A program made the position numbers and the translations under genes. The notes under the pieces were generated by a model. The model made no database searches. It was given only the letters and a program-made list of their open reading frames with translations, and had not been told where the DNA came from. Shown here piece after piece: positions 7,914 through 15,671 of a stretch of DNA of 34,959 bases; the first letter of the stretch is position 1, and each line of letters opens with the position of its first letter. The DNA comes from a virus. The stretch is taken from IMG/VR virus record IMGVR_UViG_3300020160_001427, positions 1 through 34,959 of that record; one strand, 5' to 3'.

Positions 7914-8236
7914 TATGAGACTCCTTCTAAAGTCGATATTGTTATATCAATTGAGGCTACCTCGCCTGCAAATGCTGTTAGTGTGTCGCCAACTTCAACG
8001 ACTAATTTATTTCCTGTCATTAAATCTAAATAAGTGCCTGATTCAACACGTCTAGCTTTTGCTATATGTGTTGATGTTCCGCCGGGTTTATTTAATTTAA
8101 TAGTAATAGGTACAACAGATGCGTGAATATTTGATACTGTTAAACCGATTATGATTGTTTTTTGTGTTGGTGTAAGCAAAGTAACTGGTGTAACACCAAT
8201 ACTTGCTACTGCATAACTTTTAAATGATGTTGCCAT
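7913..8236 (-). CDS. Small beta-rich hypothetical virion protein
   Basis: The 107-residue product is almost entirely beta-strand-like (alternating hydrophobic residues, many Thr, Val and Ile, no Cys), consistent with a single beta-sandwich. Phage fibre loci often carry such small structural proteins. It begins three bases after the preceding fibre gene and overlaps the next gene by one base. I do not recognise a specific family. Confidence 0.7.
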   Translation of the reverse strand: MATSFKSYAVASIGVTPVTLLTPTQKTIIIGLTVSNIHASVVPITIKLNKPGGTSTHIAKARRVESGTYLDLMTGNKLVVEVGDTLTAFAGEVASIDITISTLEGVS

Positions 8237-8239
8237 ATT

Positions 8240-8692
8240 TTACCCCAATGCAATTGCCATTACAATGGCGGTGTCATTAGCAACTTGATCTACTTCTGCT
8301 TTTCGATAAGTATCTGCTAAACTTACTGGGTTATAAGAGGTAATTCTAACACTATCTCCCACAACTGCTGCTTCTGTAAGAACTACTGTTGTGCCGTTTG
8401 TTGCCGTATAGTCCGCACTAGATAACTGACTACCGTTAATTGTAACATCTACAAACCCTACTGTATATCCGCCACTTATGGAAAATATAGTTTGATTATT
8501 TGCAGCTGTTGCTTCGGTAATTGTTCGAGTACCTAGTACTCCGCCACCGCCGATTGTGGCAACTGTATTATCTGATTTTTTATAATACAATTGCCCATCA
8601 GCATAATTAATGGCTAGTTCGCCATACTCTAAGTCCGCGGCCTGTGGCAGCCTACCCGGGACTGAACTCTTTTTGAGTTTAATAAATGCCAT
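8240..8692 (-). CDS. Short tail fibre protein with Mtd_N-like start
   Basis: The N-terminus (FIKLKKSSVPGRLP, then ADLEYGELAINYADGQLYYK) matches by eye the N-terminal attachment motif of major tropism determinant-like and other phage fibres: an IKLKRS-type strand followed by LGELALN and LY-x-K. At 150 residues it is short. The remainder is Thr/Val-rich beta structure, so it may be a fibre adaptor or a small fibre. The motif recurs in the next gene upstream, which suggests related attachment sites on the tail. Confidence 0.78.
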   Translation of the reverse strand: MAFIKLKKSSVPGRLPQAADLEYGELAINYADGQLYYKKSDNTVATIGGGGVLGTRTITEATAANNQTIFSISGGYTVGFVDVTINGSQLSSADYTATNGTTVVLTEAAVVGDSVRITSYNPVSLADTYRKAEVDQVANDTAIVMAIALG

Positions 8693-8742
8693 AGTAGTTC
8701 CTAAAAAGGTATTTTAGGCTTGCTTAAAAAAGCAGCCTTTAT

Positions 8743-10068
8743 TTAAAACGTTCCGCCGTCTACTTGTGAAATTGTAACTGCACCGCTAGTAACTGTAAAT
8801 TGTGTACTATCAAAACTAGACAAACCTTTTACAGTAGTAGAGCTAAATGGAATCGCTGTGCTACCTGCAGCAGTTACTAAACCTTTAGCATTAACTGTAA
8901 AGTTAGGAACTGTTACTGAATCACCGAAACTGCCAACGTTTGTGTTAACTGTTGCAAGTGTTAAAGCTGCTGAAACTGCTGCGGACCCATCAACACTAGT
9001 AAGTGTTGCTGTTGCGTCACCAGTTAAACTTAAGTTACGAGCAGTTTGCCATTTTGTAGCTGTGTCTGCATTGCCTTTTAAATCACCGTGGGTAAAGGCA
9101 ACTACTAAGTCTTTGTTTAAATTCCAACGATCATTGCCGCTTGAGTAGGTAAATGTAGCACCTGCGCCAGCAACAGTAATTCCAGCACCTTCAGCTTGTG
9201 CAGCTGTTGTAGCGTCTTTAGCTAGTGTAAGGTTAATATCACTAATTGATACTGCTGTAGAATTAACAGTAGTTGTTGTACCTAAGACTGTTAAGTTACC
9301 AGTAATAGAAGCATTGCCAGCAATCGAGATATTTGCAGCAGTAATATCATCGCTGCTCAAAGTTCCGCTAACTGTTACATTATTAAAAGTAACATCGCTG
9401 GTTGTATTGATCGCTTGTCCAACAGAGAAAGTAACTGTGTTGTTTGTAACAGCAGTTGTAACACCTGTTCCACCAGCAAAAGTAAGTGTGTCGCTTAATA
9501 AGCTAACAGCATCAGTACCTGTACCGCCAGCAATGTTTAAGTTAGTGGCAACTGAAATTGTTGAAGCAGCAGTTACCAAACCTTTTGCATTAACTGTTAA
9601 TACAGGAATTGCAGTAGCTGAACCAAAACTTCCAACATCTGCGTTAACTGTAGCTAAAGTAATTGCGGTACTAACGTTTGCTGAACCATCAACACTTGCT
9701 AAAGTTGCTGTTGCATCACCTGTTAGTGATAAACTGCGAGCATTTAACCACTTTGTGGTAGTTGCTGAATTACCAATTAAATCTGCGGTAATGTTTCTGG
9801 CTGTAAAATCACCATTTGAATCACGTTTTACTAATGTACCAACTGTGTTGATATTAGTAGCTGCATCAACCATATCGGTATAACGCTTACCACCAATGAT
9901 AACGTGATTAACTGCATTACCTGCAGTTTCTGTTCCCATGCCGATATATAATCGGTCACCGCCGTTTGAGCCATTATCGCCCAATGCTGAGTATGCTAGT
10001 TCGCCTGCACCTAATACCGCTGGGTTACCGCTTACTTCACTGCGTTTTATTCTTACAATAGAAGCCAT
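8743..10068 (-). CDS. Repeat-containing tail fibre protein
   Basis: The 441-residue, Cys-free protein is rich in Thr, Ala, Ser, Val and Gly, as trimeric phage fibres are. The first 45 residues ([11 protein letters not shown], then LGAGELAYS, then LYIGMG) are Mtd_N-like and probably dock to the tail. Two copies of a 70-residue unit containing [14 protein letters not shown] / [14 protein letters not shown] and NAKGLVTAA occur at about 99-170 and 332-406. Between them is a region with [13 protein letters not shown]-type repeats common in phage fibres. It lies 12 bases after the preceding small gene. A receptor-contact or shaft role is likely; the receptor cannot be predicted. Confidence 0.85.
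   Translation of the reverse strand: MASIVRIKRSEVSGNPAVLGAGELAYSALGDNGSNGGDRLYIGMGTETAGNAVNHVIIGGKRYTDMVDAATNINTVGTLVKRDSNGDFTARNITADLIGNSATTTKWLNARSLSLTGDATATLASVDGSANVSTAITLATVNADVGSFGSATAIPVLTVNAKGLVTAASTISVATNLNIAGGTGTDAVSLLSDTLTFAGGTGVTTAVTNNTVTFSVGQAINTTSDVTFNNVTVSGTLSSDDITAANISIAGNASITGNLTVLGTTTTVNSTAVSISDINLTLAKDATTAAQAEGAGITVAGAGATFTYSSGNDRWNLNKDLVVAFTHGDLKGNADTATKWQTARNLSLTGDATATLTSVDGSAAVSAALTLATVNTNVGSFGDSVTVPNFTVNAKGLVTAAGSTAIPFSSTTVKGLSSFDSTQFTVTSGAVTISQVDGGTF
8851..9075 (-). repeat. Fibre internal repeat, copy 2
   Basis: This segment codes residues 332-406 of the fibre protein and repeats the unit found at 9562-9774. Both copies contain [10 protein letters not shown], a VDGSA turn, TLATVN, VGSFG and NAKGLVTAA. 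It looks like an internal duplication of a fibre-shaft module. Confidence 0.75.
9562..9774 (-). repeat. Fibre internal repeat, copy 1
   Basis: This segment codes residues 99-169 of the fibre protein and is paralogous to the copy at 8851-9075. A shorter relative (VPVLTLDARGRVTAVSS) occurs near the end of the long Cys-tipped fibre, so the module is shared between fibres. Confidence 0.75.
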
Positions 10069-10080
10069 ATATATGTTCCT

Positions 10081-10320
10081 TTAAAATTGCCCAGACTCAA
10101 CAATTTGCTGGTCTAGCAGCTTTGTTGCGGTCCATTTTTGAGTTCCAGCATTGTAAACTAGTACACTTCCTGCACTTAGCTGGTTTAGATCAATGTCTGT
10201 AAGACCACTAAAGCTTGTTACACCTGTGGGTCCTATCATACCGCTTACGATTACATTTGGTTGTTGGGTATTTATAACAACCGTATTATTGTTTTCGGTT
10301 ACAATTACTTCAGTTGTCAT
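10081..10320 (-). CDS. Small fibre-associated protein with GPTG segment
   Basis: The 79-residue protein has a polar beta-prone N-terminus, a short collagen-like GPTG at about 30-33 and a C-terminal SAGSVLVYNAGTQKWTATKL stretch, a strand pattern seen in the heads or collars of phage fibre proteins. It overlaps the preceding gene by four bases (ATGA) and sits 12 bases before the next fibre. It is probably a fibre adaptor or a detached fibre N-domain. Confidence 0.7.
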   Translation of the reverse strand: MTTEVIVTENNNTVVINTQQPNVIVSGMIGPTGVTSFSGLTDIDLNQLSAGSVLVYNAGTQKWTATKLLDQQIVESGQF

Positions 10321-10916
10321 CTTGTAACCTCTCTTACCAGAGTAAGGTTGCCAGCTAGAAAAGGGGTTACAACTCCTGAACTGTTTGTGAGTTCCAGCGA
10401 GTAAACCGCTGAGTCAAAAGTAAACGCTGTGGTAGTTGCCGCAGGTATAGTTAAAAATATTGTACTGTCTGAAGTATTAATTTGAATACCACCACCAGCT
10501 GCTGAAGTCATTTGGTGGATTACTGTTGTTGAATCTAGTGTTTCACGTATCTGCATCTGAGCGGTATAGCCTGTAAGCGGAACAGGTGTATTGTATTCGA
10601 CTACACCACCACTAGTATAAGTAGTATAACTTAAACTATTTACTTTGTTCAGACCTATTGTATTAGATGTTTTAGCAGTTACTAAATAATACGCATCGTC
10701 ACTTACAGTATTAATCTCCTTCATTCCAGCCACATTTGTAACTCGAATTCTCCAGCCAAGTGGAACAGTGTGTGCTGCTGTGGTAGTGATTACGCAAGGA
10801 GCATCTTTAGTTATTGCTGAAATAGGAACATATGTTTTTGTTTCTGATTCCCAACGCAGCGTCTCTTGAAACGTACTACCTTGATAAATTTTATAGTTAA
10901 TTTTAGCCGGTTGCAT
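10317..10916 (-). CDS. Baseplate/fibre adaptor-like protein with E1-FCCH-like insert
   Basis: The 199-residue protein starts with KINYKIYQGSTFQETLRW, a strand-turn-strand start common in phage fibre adaptors. Residues about 33-107 (ITKDAPCVITTTAAHT, then GMKEIN, then VNSLSYTTYTSGG) resemble the small beta-barrel described in many phage tail proteins and related to the E1 ubiquitin-activating enzyme FCCH fold. The C-terminal half (YTAQMQIRET onward) looks like a beta-sandwich. It overlaps both neighbours (1 and 4 bases). An adaptor linking fibres to the tail is the likely role. Confidence 0.7.
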   Translation of the reverse strand: MQPAKINYKIYQGSTFQETLRWESETKTYVPISAITKDAPCVITTTAAHTVPLGWRIRVTNVAGMKEINTVSDDAYYLVTAKTSNTIGLNKVNSLSYTTYTSGGVVEYNTPVPLTGYTAQMQIRETLDSTTVIHQMTSAAGGGIQINTSDSTIFLTIPAATTTAFTFDSAVYSLELTNSSGVVTPFLAGNLTLVREVTR

Positions 10917-11272
10917 TAGCGTACCTGAACTTTCTTAGCTGCAGCTATAGTAGCTGACACTCTAAACTTATTAACTTCTTCAGTTAGTGCAACAACTTCG
11001 GTTTGTAGTTGCTGATTTTCAACGCATAACTGTGCTAGTTGAGTGTTTAGCAGAATCATTTCTTGCTGTAAGCGATTTAACTCAGTGGCAAGTATACCAT
11101 TCTGTACACTCATACGCTCTAGTTCTGTGTGCATTAGAGTAATCACGCTAGTTTCCGCATGAGTACTTTTCCAGTCTTTTAGCAGTTTCTGTATTCCAAC
11201 TGAGAAAGCAACAACTGCTAACGCAACTAGTGAAACTGTCTGAATGAGGCTGTGGTCGTTAATCTCCACCAT
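10916..11272 (-). CDS. Membrane-anchored coiled-coil protein (candidate i-spanin or holin-like)
   Basis: The 118-residue product has one clear hydrophobic helix at about 9-28 (LIQTVSLVALAVVAFSVGIQ), then a basic KLLKDWK stop, then a long coiled coil from about 42 to 104 with regular Leu/Val/Ile heptads and many Gln and Glu. An N-terminal anchor with a long helix on the other side is the layout of inner-membrane spanins, but no overlapping lipoprotein partner and no endolysin are seen here. A small membrane or tail-associated protein is the alternative. A strong AAGGAG site lies 8 bases before the ATG. It is the first gene behind the consensus promoter at 11396-11424. Confidence 0.7.
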   Translation of the reverse strand: MVEINDHSLIQTVSLVALAVVAFSVGIQKLLKDWKSTHAETSVITLMHTELERMSVQNGILATELNRLQQEMILLNTQLAQLCVENQQLQTEVVALTEEVNKFRVSATIAAAKKVQVR

Positions 11273-11395
11273 AATCAGATCTCCTTATTAGCAGTGGTTG
11301 TATATTTAATTATAATCCAAACGGGAAGTCTGCCCTTTAGATTGGGGTAAAAGCTTGTCAAGAAAAAATATTGAAACGTTCTGACATTTTGGTAT

Positions 11396-11424
11396 ATTAT
11401 ACCACAAGGGCGCATAGTTGTCAA
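11396..11424 (-). promoter_or_regulatory. Perfect-consensus sigma70 promoter for the fibre/cassette unit
   Basis: On the minus strand, TTGACA (11424-11419) and TATAAT (11401-11396) are both perfect and separated by exactly 17 bases. The promoter lies just after a terminator and about 120 bases before the first gene of the fibre block (start 11272), so it should re-initiate transcription for that block. Confidence 0.92.
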
Positions 11425-11427
11425 TGC

Positions 11428-11463
11428 AAAAAAATACCCTGCCCATAAGTTGGACAGGGTATT
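11428..11463 (-). terminator. Rho-independent terminator after the repeat adhesin
   Basis: The minus strand reads a 12-pair stem (AATACCCTGUCC paired with GGGCAGGGTATT, one U-G pair) with a 7-base loop, followed by a run of seven T. It stands 22 bases beyond the end of the 1,286-residue gene and 4 bases before the -35 box of the next promoter. Confidence 0.93.
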
Positions 11464-11484
11464 CTGTGCTTGATAAAATCGGCT

Positions 11485-14400
11485 TTATGGTATTATACCA
11501 CCACCGCCGGCACTAGCATTTTGAACTGAGAAGGTAGCTACTAGCGTTCTGTACGAAGTTGAGTAGTAAGCATTATCTCCTGGAAACGTAAAGTTAATGG
11601 TATAGTTACCAACAACTAAAGCTCCGTAGTCACCGATTAATTGCCGATACTGACCTGAACCGTTAAAACTTCCGCTAAGTGCAAATCCAGCATAAGGTCC
11701 GTTAATAATAGTAGCCGTAACTGGGCCACCAGGTCTACCACCATTTATACCCCAAGTGTCGCCTTGAAGGTCATAGTTGTAGTAGGTGTATACACTTAGA
11801 GTTCTAGCAGGTGTATATTGTTGTACATATCCGCAAGCAGGACTATTATTAGCAACTACTTGTGCATATGTACCACCAGCCCCATCGTTGTAGTTTTGAT
11901 AGCGTGTAAAACCACTACAATATTCTCCACCACTAAGAGTGCCGGCATCGTAAACTATACGTACTCGAGCGCTACGAACATTGTTGTTATAGTTAAACTT
12001 AACCCACAGTCGCTTGTCTCCTACTGTTTGACTGCCTTGAAAAGTCGCACCAGTAATATAGTTGTAGAAATAACCACTGCCGTCTAGTGTGGCAACGCCT
12101 GGAAAACTTGTTGGTTGAGGGTCTGTATTATTAGTAATAGCATAAGTAAATCCAGTATTAGGAGCACCAGGCCCAACTGTAATAGTCATATAACCATTTA
12201 ACGGAACTATATAGTTACCATTAGCATCACTTTCAATAATTACTGACTCATTATACACAGGAGCTGTACTAGTATCATTTATAGTAAAACTAGTATTTGC
12301 TACAGAAGTTCCACCACTATAACCAGTACGTAAGTTAAACGTAGCTGTTTCGTTTCCTTCTGTTTGTAGATCATTTCTAAGATACAAAATAACTTGATAT
12401 ACAGTTTCGCCGTAAACAGTAAAACTATTGTTTAAAGGGCTGCCTCCGCTAGGAGTAAACCAACCGTTTCCATCTTGAGAATCATGATAAACGTATTGAA
12501 CATCGTTAGCTGTAATTCCAGTACCAGATATATCCCACCATAGTTGAGTTCCAGCAGGGACTGCTGTTAGGCCAATAGTAAATATAATATACGCACCTTC
12601 ATTTATACTAGCTGCACTTCTACTAACTGAGTAGCTTGCAGGCGGCACGTAGCCACAAATAGTGCTATTATACTCAATTACGCTACTATATTGCCCACCA
12701 CTGCCGTCATGATAATTTTGATATCGATTGACACCTATACAATAAGGATCGCCTGTAGGAGTTCCTGCTGCTGGGTATAAGCTTGTATCTCCAATAATTA
12801 CTGACGAGGAGGCTACTACTTGTCCAGTCGTTGAACCTGTTTTAATATTAACAATTAAGGTTTCATTTCCTTCTGTTCTGACGTCATTTTTAAATTGAAT
12901 AAACAACTGGTAATAAGTAGAATTTATAATTCCAGATCTATCAGCCCCGTAACTATAGTAGTTACCGTCTGCATCATATGCACCTGCTGCTTGAATATCA
13001 TCATTAGTAATGCCAGTACCTTCTAAAACCCAATATAAATTAGCACTTTGATTAGTTGTAAGATAGAAGTAAGCAGCAGTTCCTTCATTAGCAGTGCTAC
13101 CTGAGGGAACAGCTTTTGTTAAAGAATAGTTAGCAGGCGTTAACGAAGTATCACTAACTGTAATAACACCATAACTATCTTTGGCAGTACCGTTAGGATA
13201 TTGAACTACTAATTCACCACTCTGTGATCCTTCTGTAGTTGAATCTGCTGTAAACTGAATTGTAAAATTTGCAACACCGTTAGAACCAACAGCTACACCG
13301 CTGGCAGCACTGTTAGTATAATCATTTGCAGCTAAATCTGTATTTATAAATTTAGGGTATACTATTGTTCCAGTAGGCACATTTGTTGTAGTTACTTTGA
13401 AAAATCCAGTAGAACCTTCAGCTATAGTTAGCGGGCCTTTTGTACCATCACTACCAGTAATTGAAAAAGTTTGGGGTAAACTAACAGTTATATTAGCGCT
13501 GCGAAAATTTCTGGTATGCGTCATAAATGCCCAGAAAGTACGATTTCCAGTACCAAATCCGCTTCCTAATGGATTATTGTAATAGTCTCCGTTTTCGTCA
13601 AAATATAGTGTTGCTACTTGTGATGCATACTGTGGTAACCAACGATTATTCCAAGCATAAACAGGGTCTACACCTTGTGCTAGTGTAATATACTCAAAAC
13701 TAGTATATGGGGCTCCGCCAGTAATGCTTAAATTAGTTGTTTCTGTTGTAGTAATAGAGTTTGGACTAATTGTTAAGATTTCATTACCAGCAGGAACGTC
13801 AGTAATTGGAATATCTAAAAATGTTGCTCCCGAATTAACTGATATACGCATGGTTTCGTATTCAAATGGAGTATCTCTGGCAAATCTAAATTCTAATCCA
13901 CTGGTATTACTAGAAATAGTAAAGTTACCTGTTATTGTGCCAACGCTTAAATCTGCTTGAGTAATACCCGTTATTGTATACGGAACTGTAGAACCATTAG
14001 GAAGATTGGTAGTAGTCAATGTAACTGTAATAGACTGACCTTCTTCGGGGGTCATAAAACTTGATAGGGAGTAGCTTACAGAATCAGAAATGGTAAATGA
14101 AATCGAAGCTTTACCGTTATTAAGTGCTAGTGTTGCGGTTTCAGTACCTTCTGACTGACCGTCGTTTATTGCTGTTAAAAATGTGTTAGAAGTATTATTG
14201 CTAACTGTAAAATTTCCAGATAAAGTACCAGAACTTATATCGCTAGCACTAATTCCTGTAATTGTATAAGGTATTACAGTACCATTAGGTACTGCTGTAG
14301 TAGTTAGAGTTATTGTTATACCGCTTGGACTACCTTCAATAATATTTGAAACATTTCTAAATAACGAAAAAGACTGTGGAAATTCTGGCGCAGTATAGCC

Positions 14401-15345
14401 TTGGTCTAAAGGTGTTGCATCAGCTACGATTGCTAACATTATTCCGCTGCCATCCGTAAATCCCTGCGCTTGTCCTGCTGCAATAAGATATGCATTATTA
14501 AACAATCCAGTCGTGTTACTAAAAGTTGGTGAACTGCTAGTAAATGTTTTTGGCTGTGCAACATTTAATCCATTTATACCTCCTGCAGTGTATACTCTTT
14601 TGTGAACCGCTACATTATGAGTAGCTTTATAAGCTTGTTCGTCATTGCTCCATTTACCAAATATTATATCACTGGAAGGTAATAGCCAAGCAGCATTAGC
14701 AGGTATAATAGTGCCTCCAAGTGTAGCAAACCCTGTAGTACCAGTCTCTATAGTAGTATAACTTCCTGGATTAGTTATATACTGATTATAAAGTCCTTTT
14801 ATATATATTTGTGAAAATGCTTTAGGTTGAAAATGTCTTTTACCTGAATCAAACATATACTGAGCACTTGCATTACGTATGTGTATACCGTAACCAGTAC
14901 TTATAAGCGCATTAGGTATAGGATTTACCACAAATATATAGGCTTTTGGTATATCTGCTGTAGTAGCTATTGCAGTATTAGGAACATAAGCATATATTAT
15001 AATTCTATTATTTCCTATACGAGAAAGAGGTTTCTCACAAGAATAAAATATCTTGCTTGAAGTTATAGGTAAATTAAGTAATATAAAGCAATCGTAACTT
15101 ACAGGTACTTCATATCCTATTTCATATATTTTCCATGAAGTTATACCTGCCTCAGGCATCCAGTTAGTAACAGGATTTCCATTTGCATCTGTTTTATTTA
15201 ATTCATTAAACTGATAAAAACTGCTGTAATTAGTTATATCAGTAGTATACATTGGAGGAGCCTGATCATAAAACCAAGGTTTTACATTTGTGTCATCAAT
15301 AACAGTCTCGTTATTATCGTTTAAAAATTTAAATCCATATGTCAT
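11485..15345 (-). CDS. Giant tail adhesin with Calx-beta-like repeats
   Basis: The 1,286-residue protein starts with a domain (MTYGFKFLNDNNETVIDD) related to the neighbouring 106-residue protein and resembling the phage DUF6453 type. From about residue 333 to 1025 it carries about five Calx-beta-like modules, each with an EG turn near the start (IIEGS, TPEEGQ, IAEGS, ANEGT, INEGA) and an acidic EGTET/EGNET-type motif near the end. Two CxG-x-x-RYQ-x-Y...CGY motifs (about 865-905 and 1138-1177) are a two-Cys repeat seen in other phage fibre proteins. The C-terminus is glycine-rich (AGGGGIIP). A surface receptor-binding role is likely; Calx-beta modules often bind Ca2+. It is the last gene of its transcription unit and overlaps the preceding gene by four bases. 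Confidence 0.85.
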   Translation of the reverse strand: MTYGFKFLNDNNETVIDDTNVKPWFYDQAPPMYTTDITNYSSFYQFNELNKTDANGNPVTNWMPEAGITSWKIYEIGYEVPVSYDCFILLNLPITSSKIFYSCEKPLSRIGNNRIIIYAYVPNTAIATTADIPKAYIFVVNPIPNALISTGYGIHIRNASAQYMFDSGKRHFQPKAFSQIYIKGLYNQYITNPGSYTTIETGTTGFATLGGTIIPANAAWLLPSSDIIFGKWSNDEQAYKATHNVAVHKRVYTAGGINGLNVAQPKTFTSSSPTFSNTTGLFNNAYLIAAGQAQGFTDGSGIMLAIVADATPLDQGYTAPEFPQSFSLFRNVSNIIEGSPSGITITLTTTAVPNGTVIPYTITGISASDISSGTLSGNFTVSNNTSNTFLTAINDGQSEGTETATLALNNGKASISFTISDSVSYSLSSFMTPEEGQSITVTLTTTNLPNGSTVPYTITGITQADLSVGTITGNFTISSNTSGLEFRFARDTPFEYETMRISVNSGATFLDIPITDVPAGNEILTISPNSITTTETTNLSITGGAPYTSFEYITLAQGVDPVYAWNNRWLPQYASQVATLYFDENGDYYNNPLGSGFGTGNRTFWAFMTHTRNFRSANITVSLPQTFSITGSDGTKGPLTIAEGSTGFFKVTTTNVPTGTIVYPKFINTDLAANDYTNSAASGVAVGSNGVANFTIQFTADSTTEGSQSGELVVQYPNGTAKDSYGVITVSDTSLTPANYSLTKAVPSGSTANEGTAAYFYLTTNQSANLYWVLEGTGITNDDIQAAGAYDADGNYYSYGADRSGIINSTYYQLFIQFKNDVRTEGNETLIVNIKTGSTTGQVVASSSVIIGDTSLYPAAGTPTGDPYCIGVNRYQNYHDGSGGQYSSVIEYNSTICGYVPPASYSVSRSAASINEGAYIIFTIGLTAVPAGTQLWWDISGTGITANDVQYVYHDSQDGNGWFTPSGGSPLNNSFTVYGETVYQVILYLRNDLQTEGNETATFNLRTGYSGGTSVANTSFTINDTSTAPVYNESVIIESDANGNYIVPLNGYMTITVGPGAPNTGFTYAITNNTDPQPTSFPGVATLDGSGYFYNYITGATFQGSQTVGDKRLWVKFNYNNNVRSARVRIVYDAGTLSGGEYCSGFTRYQNYNDGAGGTYAQVVANNSPACGYVQQYTPARTLSVYTYYNYDLQGDTWGINGGRPGGPVTATIINGPYAGFALSGSFNGSGQYRQLIGDYGALVVGNYTINFTFPGDNAYYSTSYRTLVATFSVQNASAGGGGIIP

Positions 15346-15662
15346 TTAGCAAATACCATTATAATTGTGTTATTTCTTACAACTGCTGAGCCTGGTGTAG
15401 GGCTTACATTATACCAGGCTATACTAGCATTTTGATTGCTAGAAACATTTCCTTGAATAATAGAAAATCCATGATCTCCTAAAAATAAGGGGTATAGTAC
15501 TATGGTTTTATCAAGTGACTCAGTACCTAAATCAAAATAAAATACTGTTCCAGTATCTCCTCCTGCTGCTAATTCTGCGAAGCGCAAAAAGACTCCACCA
15601 GGACTGGTGGAGTCATATGCCAAACTATTATCTGAGTTATATATTTGCATTCCGTATGCCAT
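15342..15662 (-). CDS. Small DUF6453-like tail protein
   Basis: The 106-residue protein begins MAYGMQIYNSDNSLAYDS, which parallels the start of the giant adhesin that follows (MTYGFKFLNDNNETVIDD). By eye it is a short stand-alone version of that N-terminal domain, resembling phage DUF6453 proteins. It is beta-rich, without Cys or membrane segments. It overlaps the adhesin by four bases and follows the J-tail protein by nine. A tail-tip decoration or adaptor role is plausible. Confidence 0.75.
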   Translation of the reverse strand: MAYGMQIYNSDNSLAYDSTSPGGVFLRFAELAAGGDTGTVFYFDLGTESLDKTIVLYPLFLGDHGFSIIQGNVSSNQNASIAWYNVSPTPGSAVVRNNTIIMVFAK

Positions 15663-15671
15663 AATAGTCCT

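Noticed and set aside
8693-8742. Possible terminator between the two Mtd_N-like fibre genes
   Set aside because: The stem (GGCTGCTT with AAGCAAGCC) has a bulge and no T run behind it, so it is not called.
9314-9883. Open frame of 189 codons on the plus strand
   Set aside because: It is antisense to a repeat-rich fibre gene, its product is a low-complexity Val/Ala/Thr protein mirroring the fibre codons, and no ribosome-binding site precedes it.
11309-11361. Second TTGACA (11361-11356) and second TATAAT (11314-11309) in the same leader
   Set aside because: They are 41 bases apart, far beyond promoter spacing, and neither has a partner at 16-18 bases. Only the pair at 11396-11424 counts.
8743-15345. 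Diversity-generating retroelement targeting a fibre
   Set aside because: The Mtd_N-like starts raised the idea, but no reverse transcriptase, template repeat or adenine-mutation pattern is present in the window.
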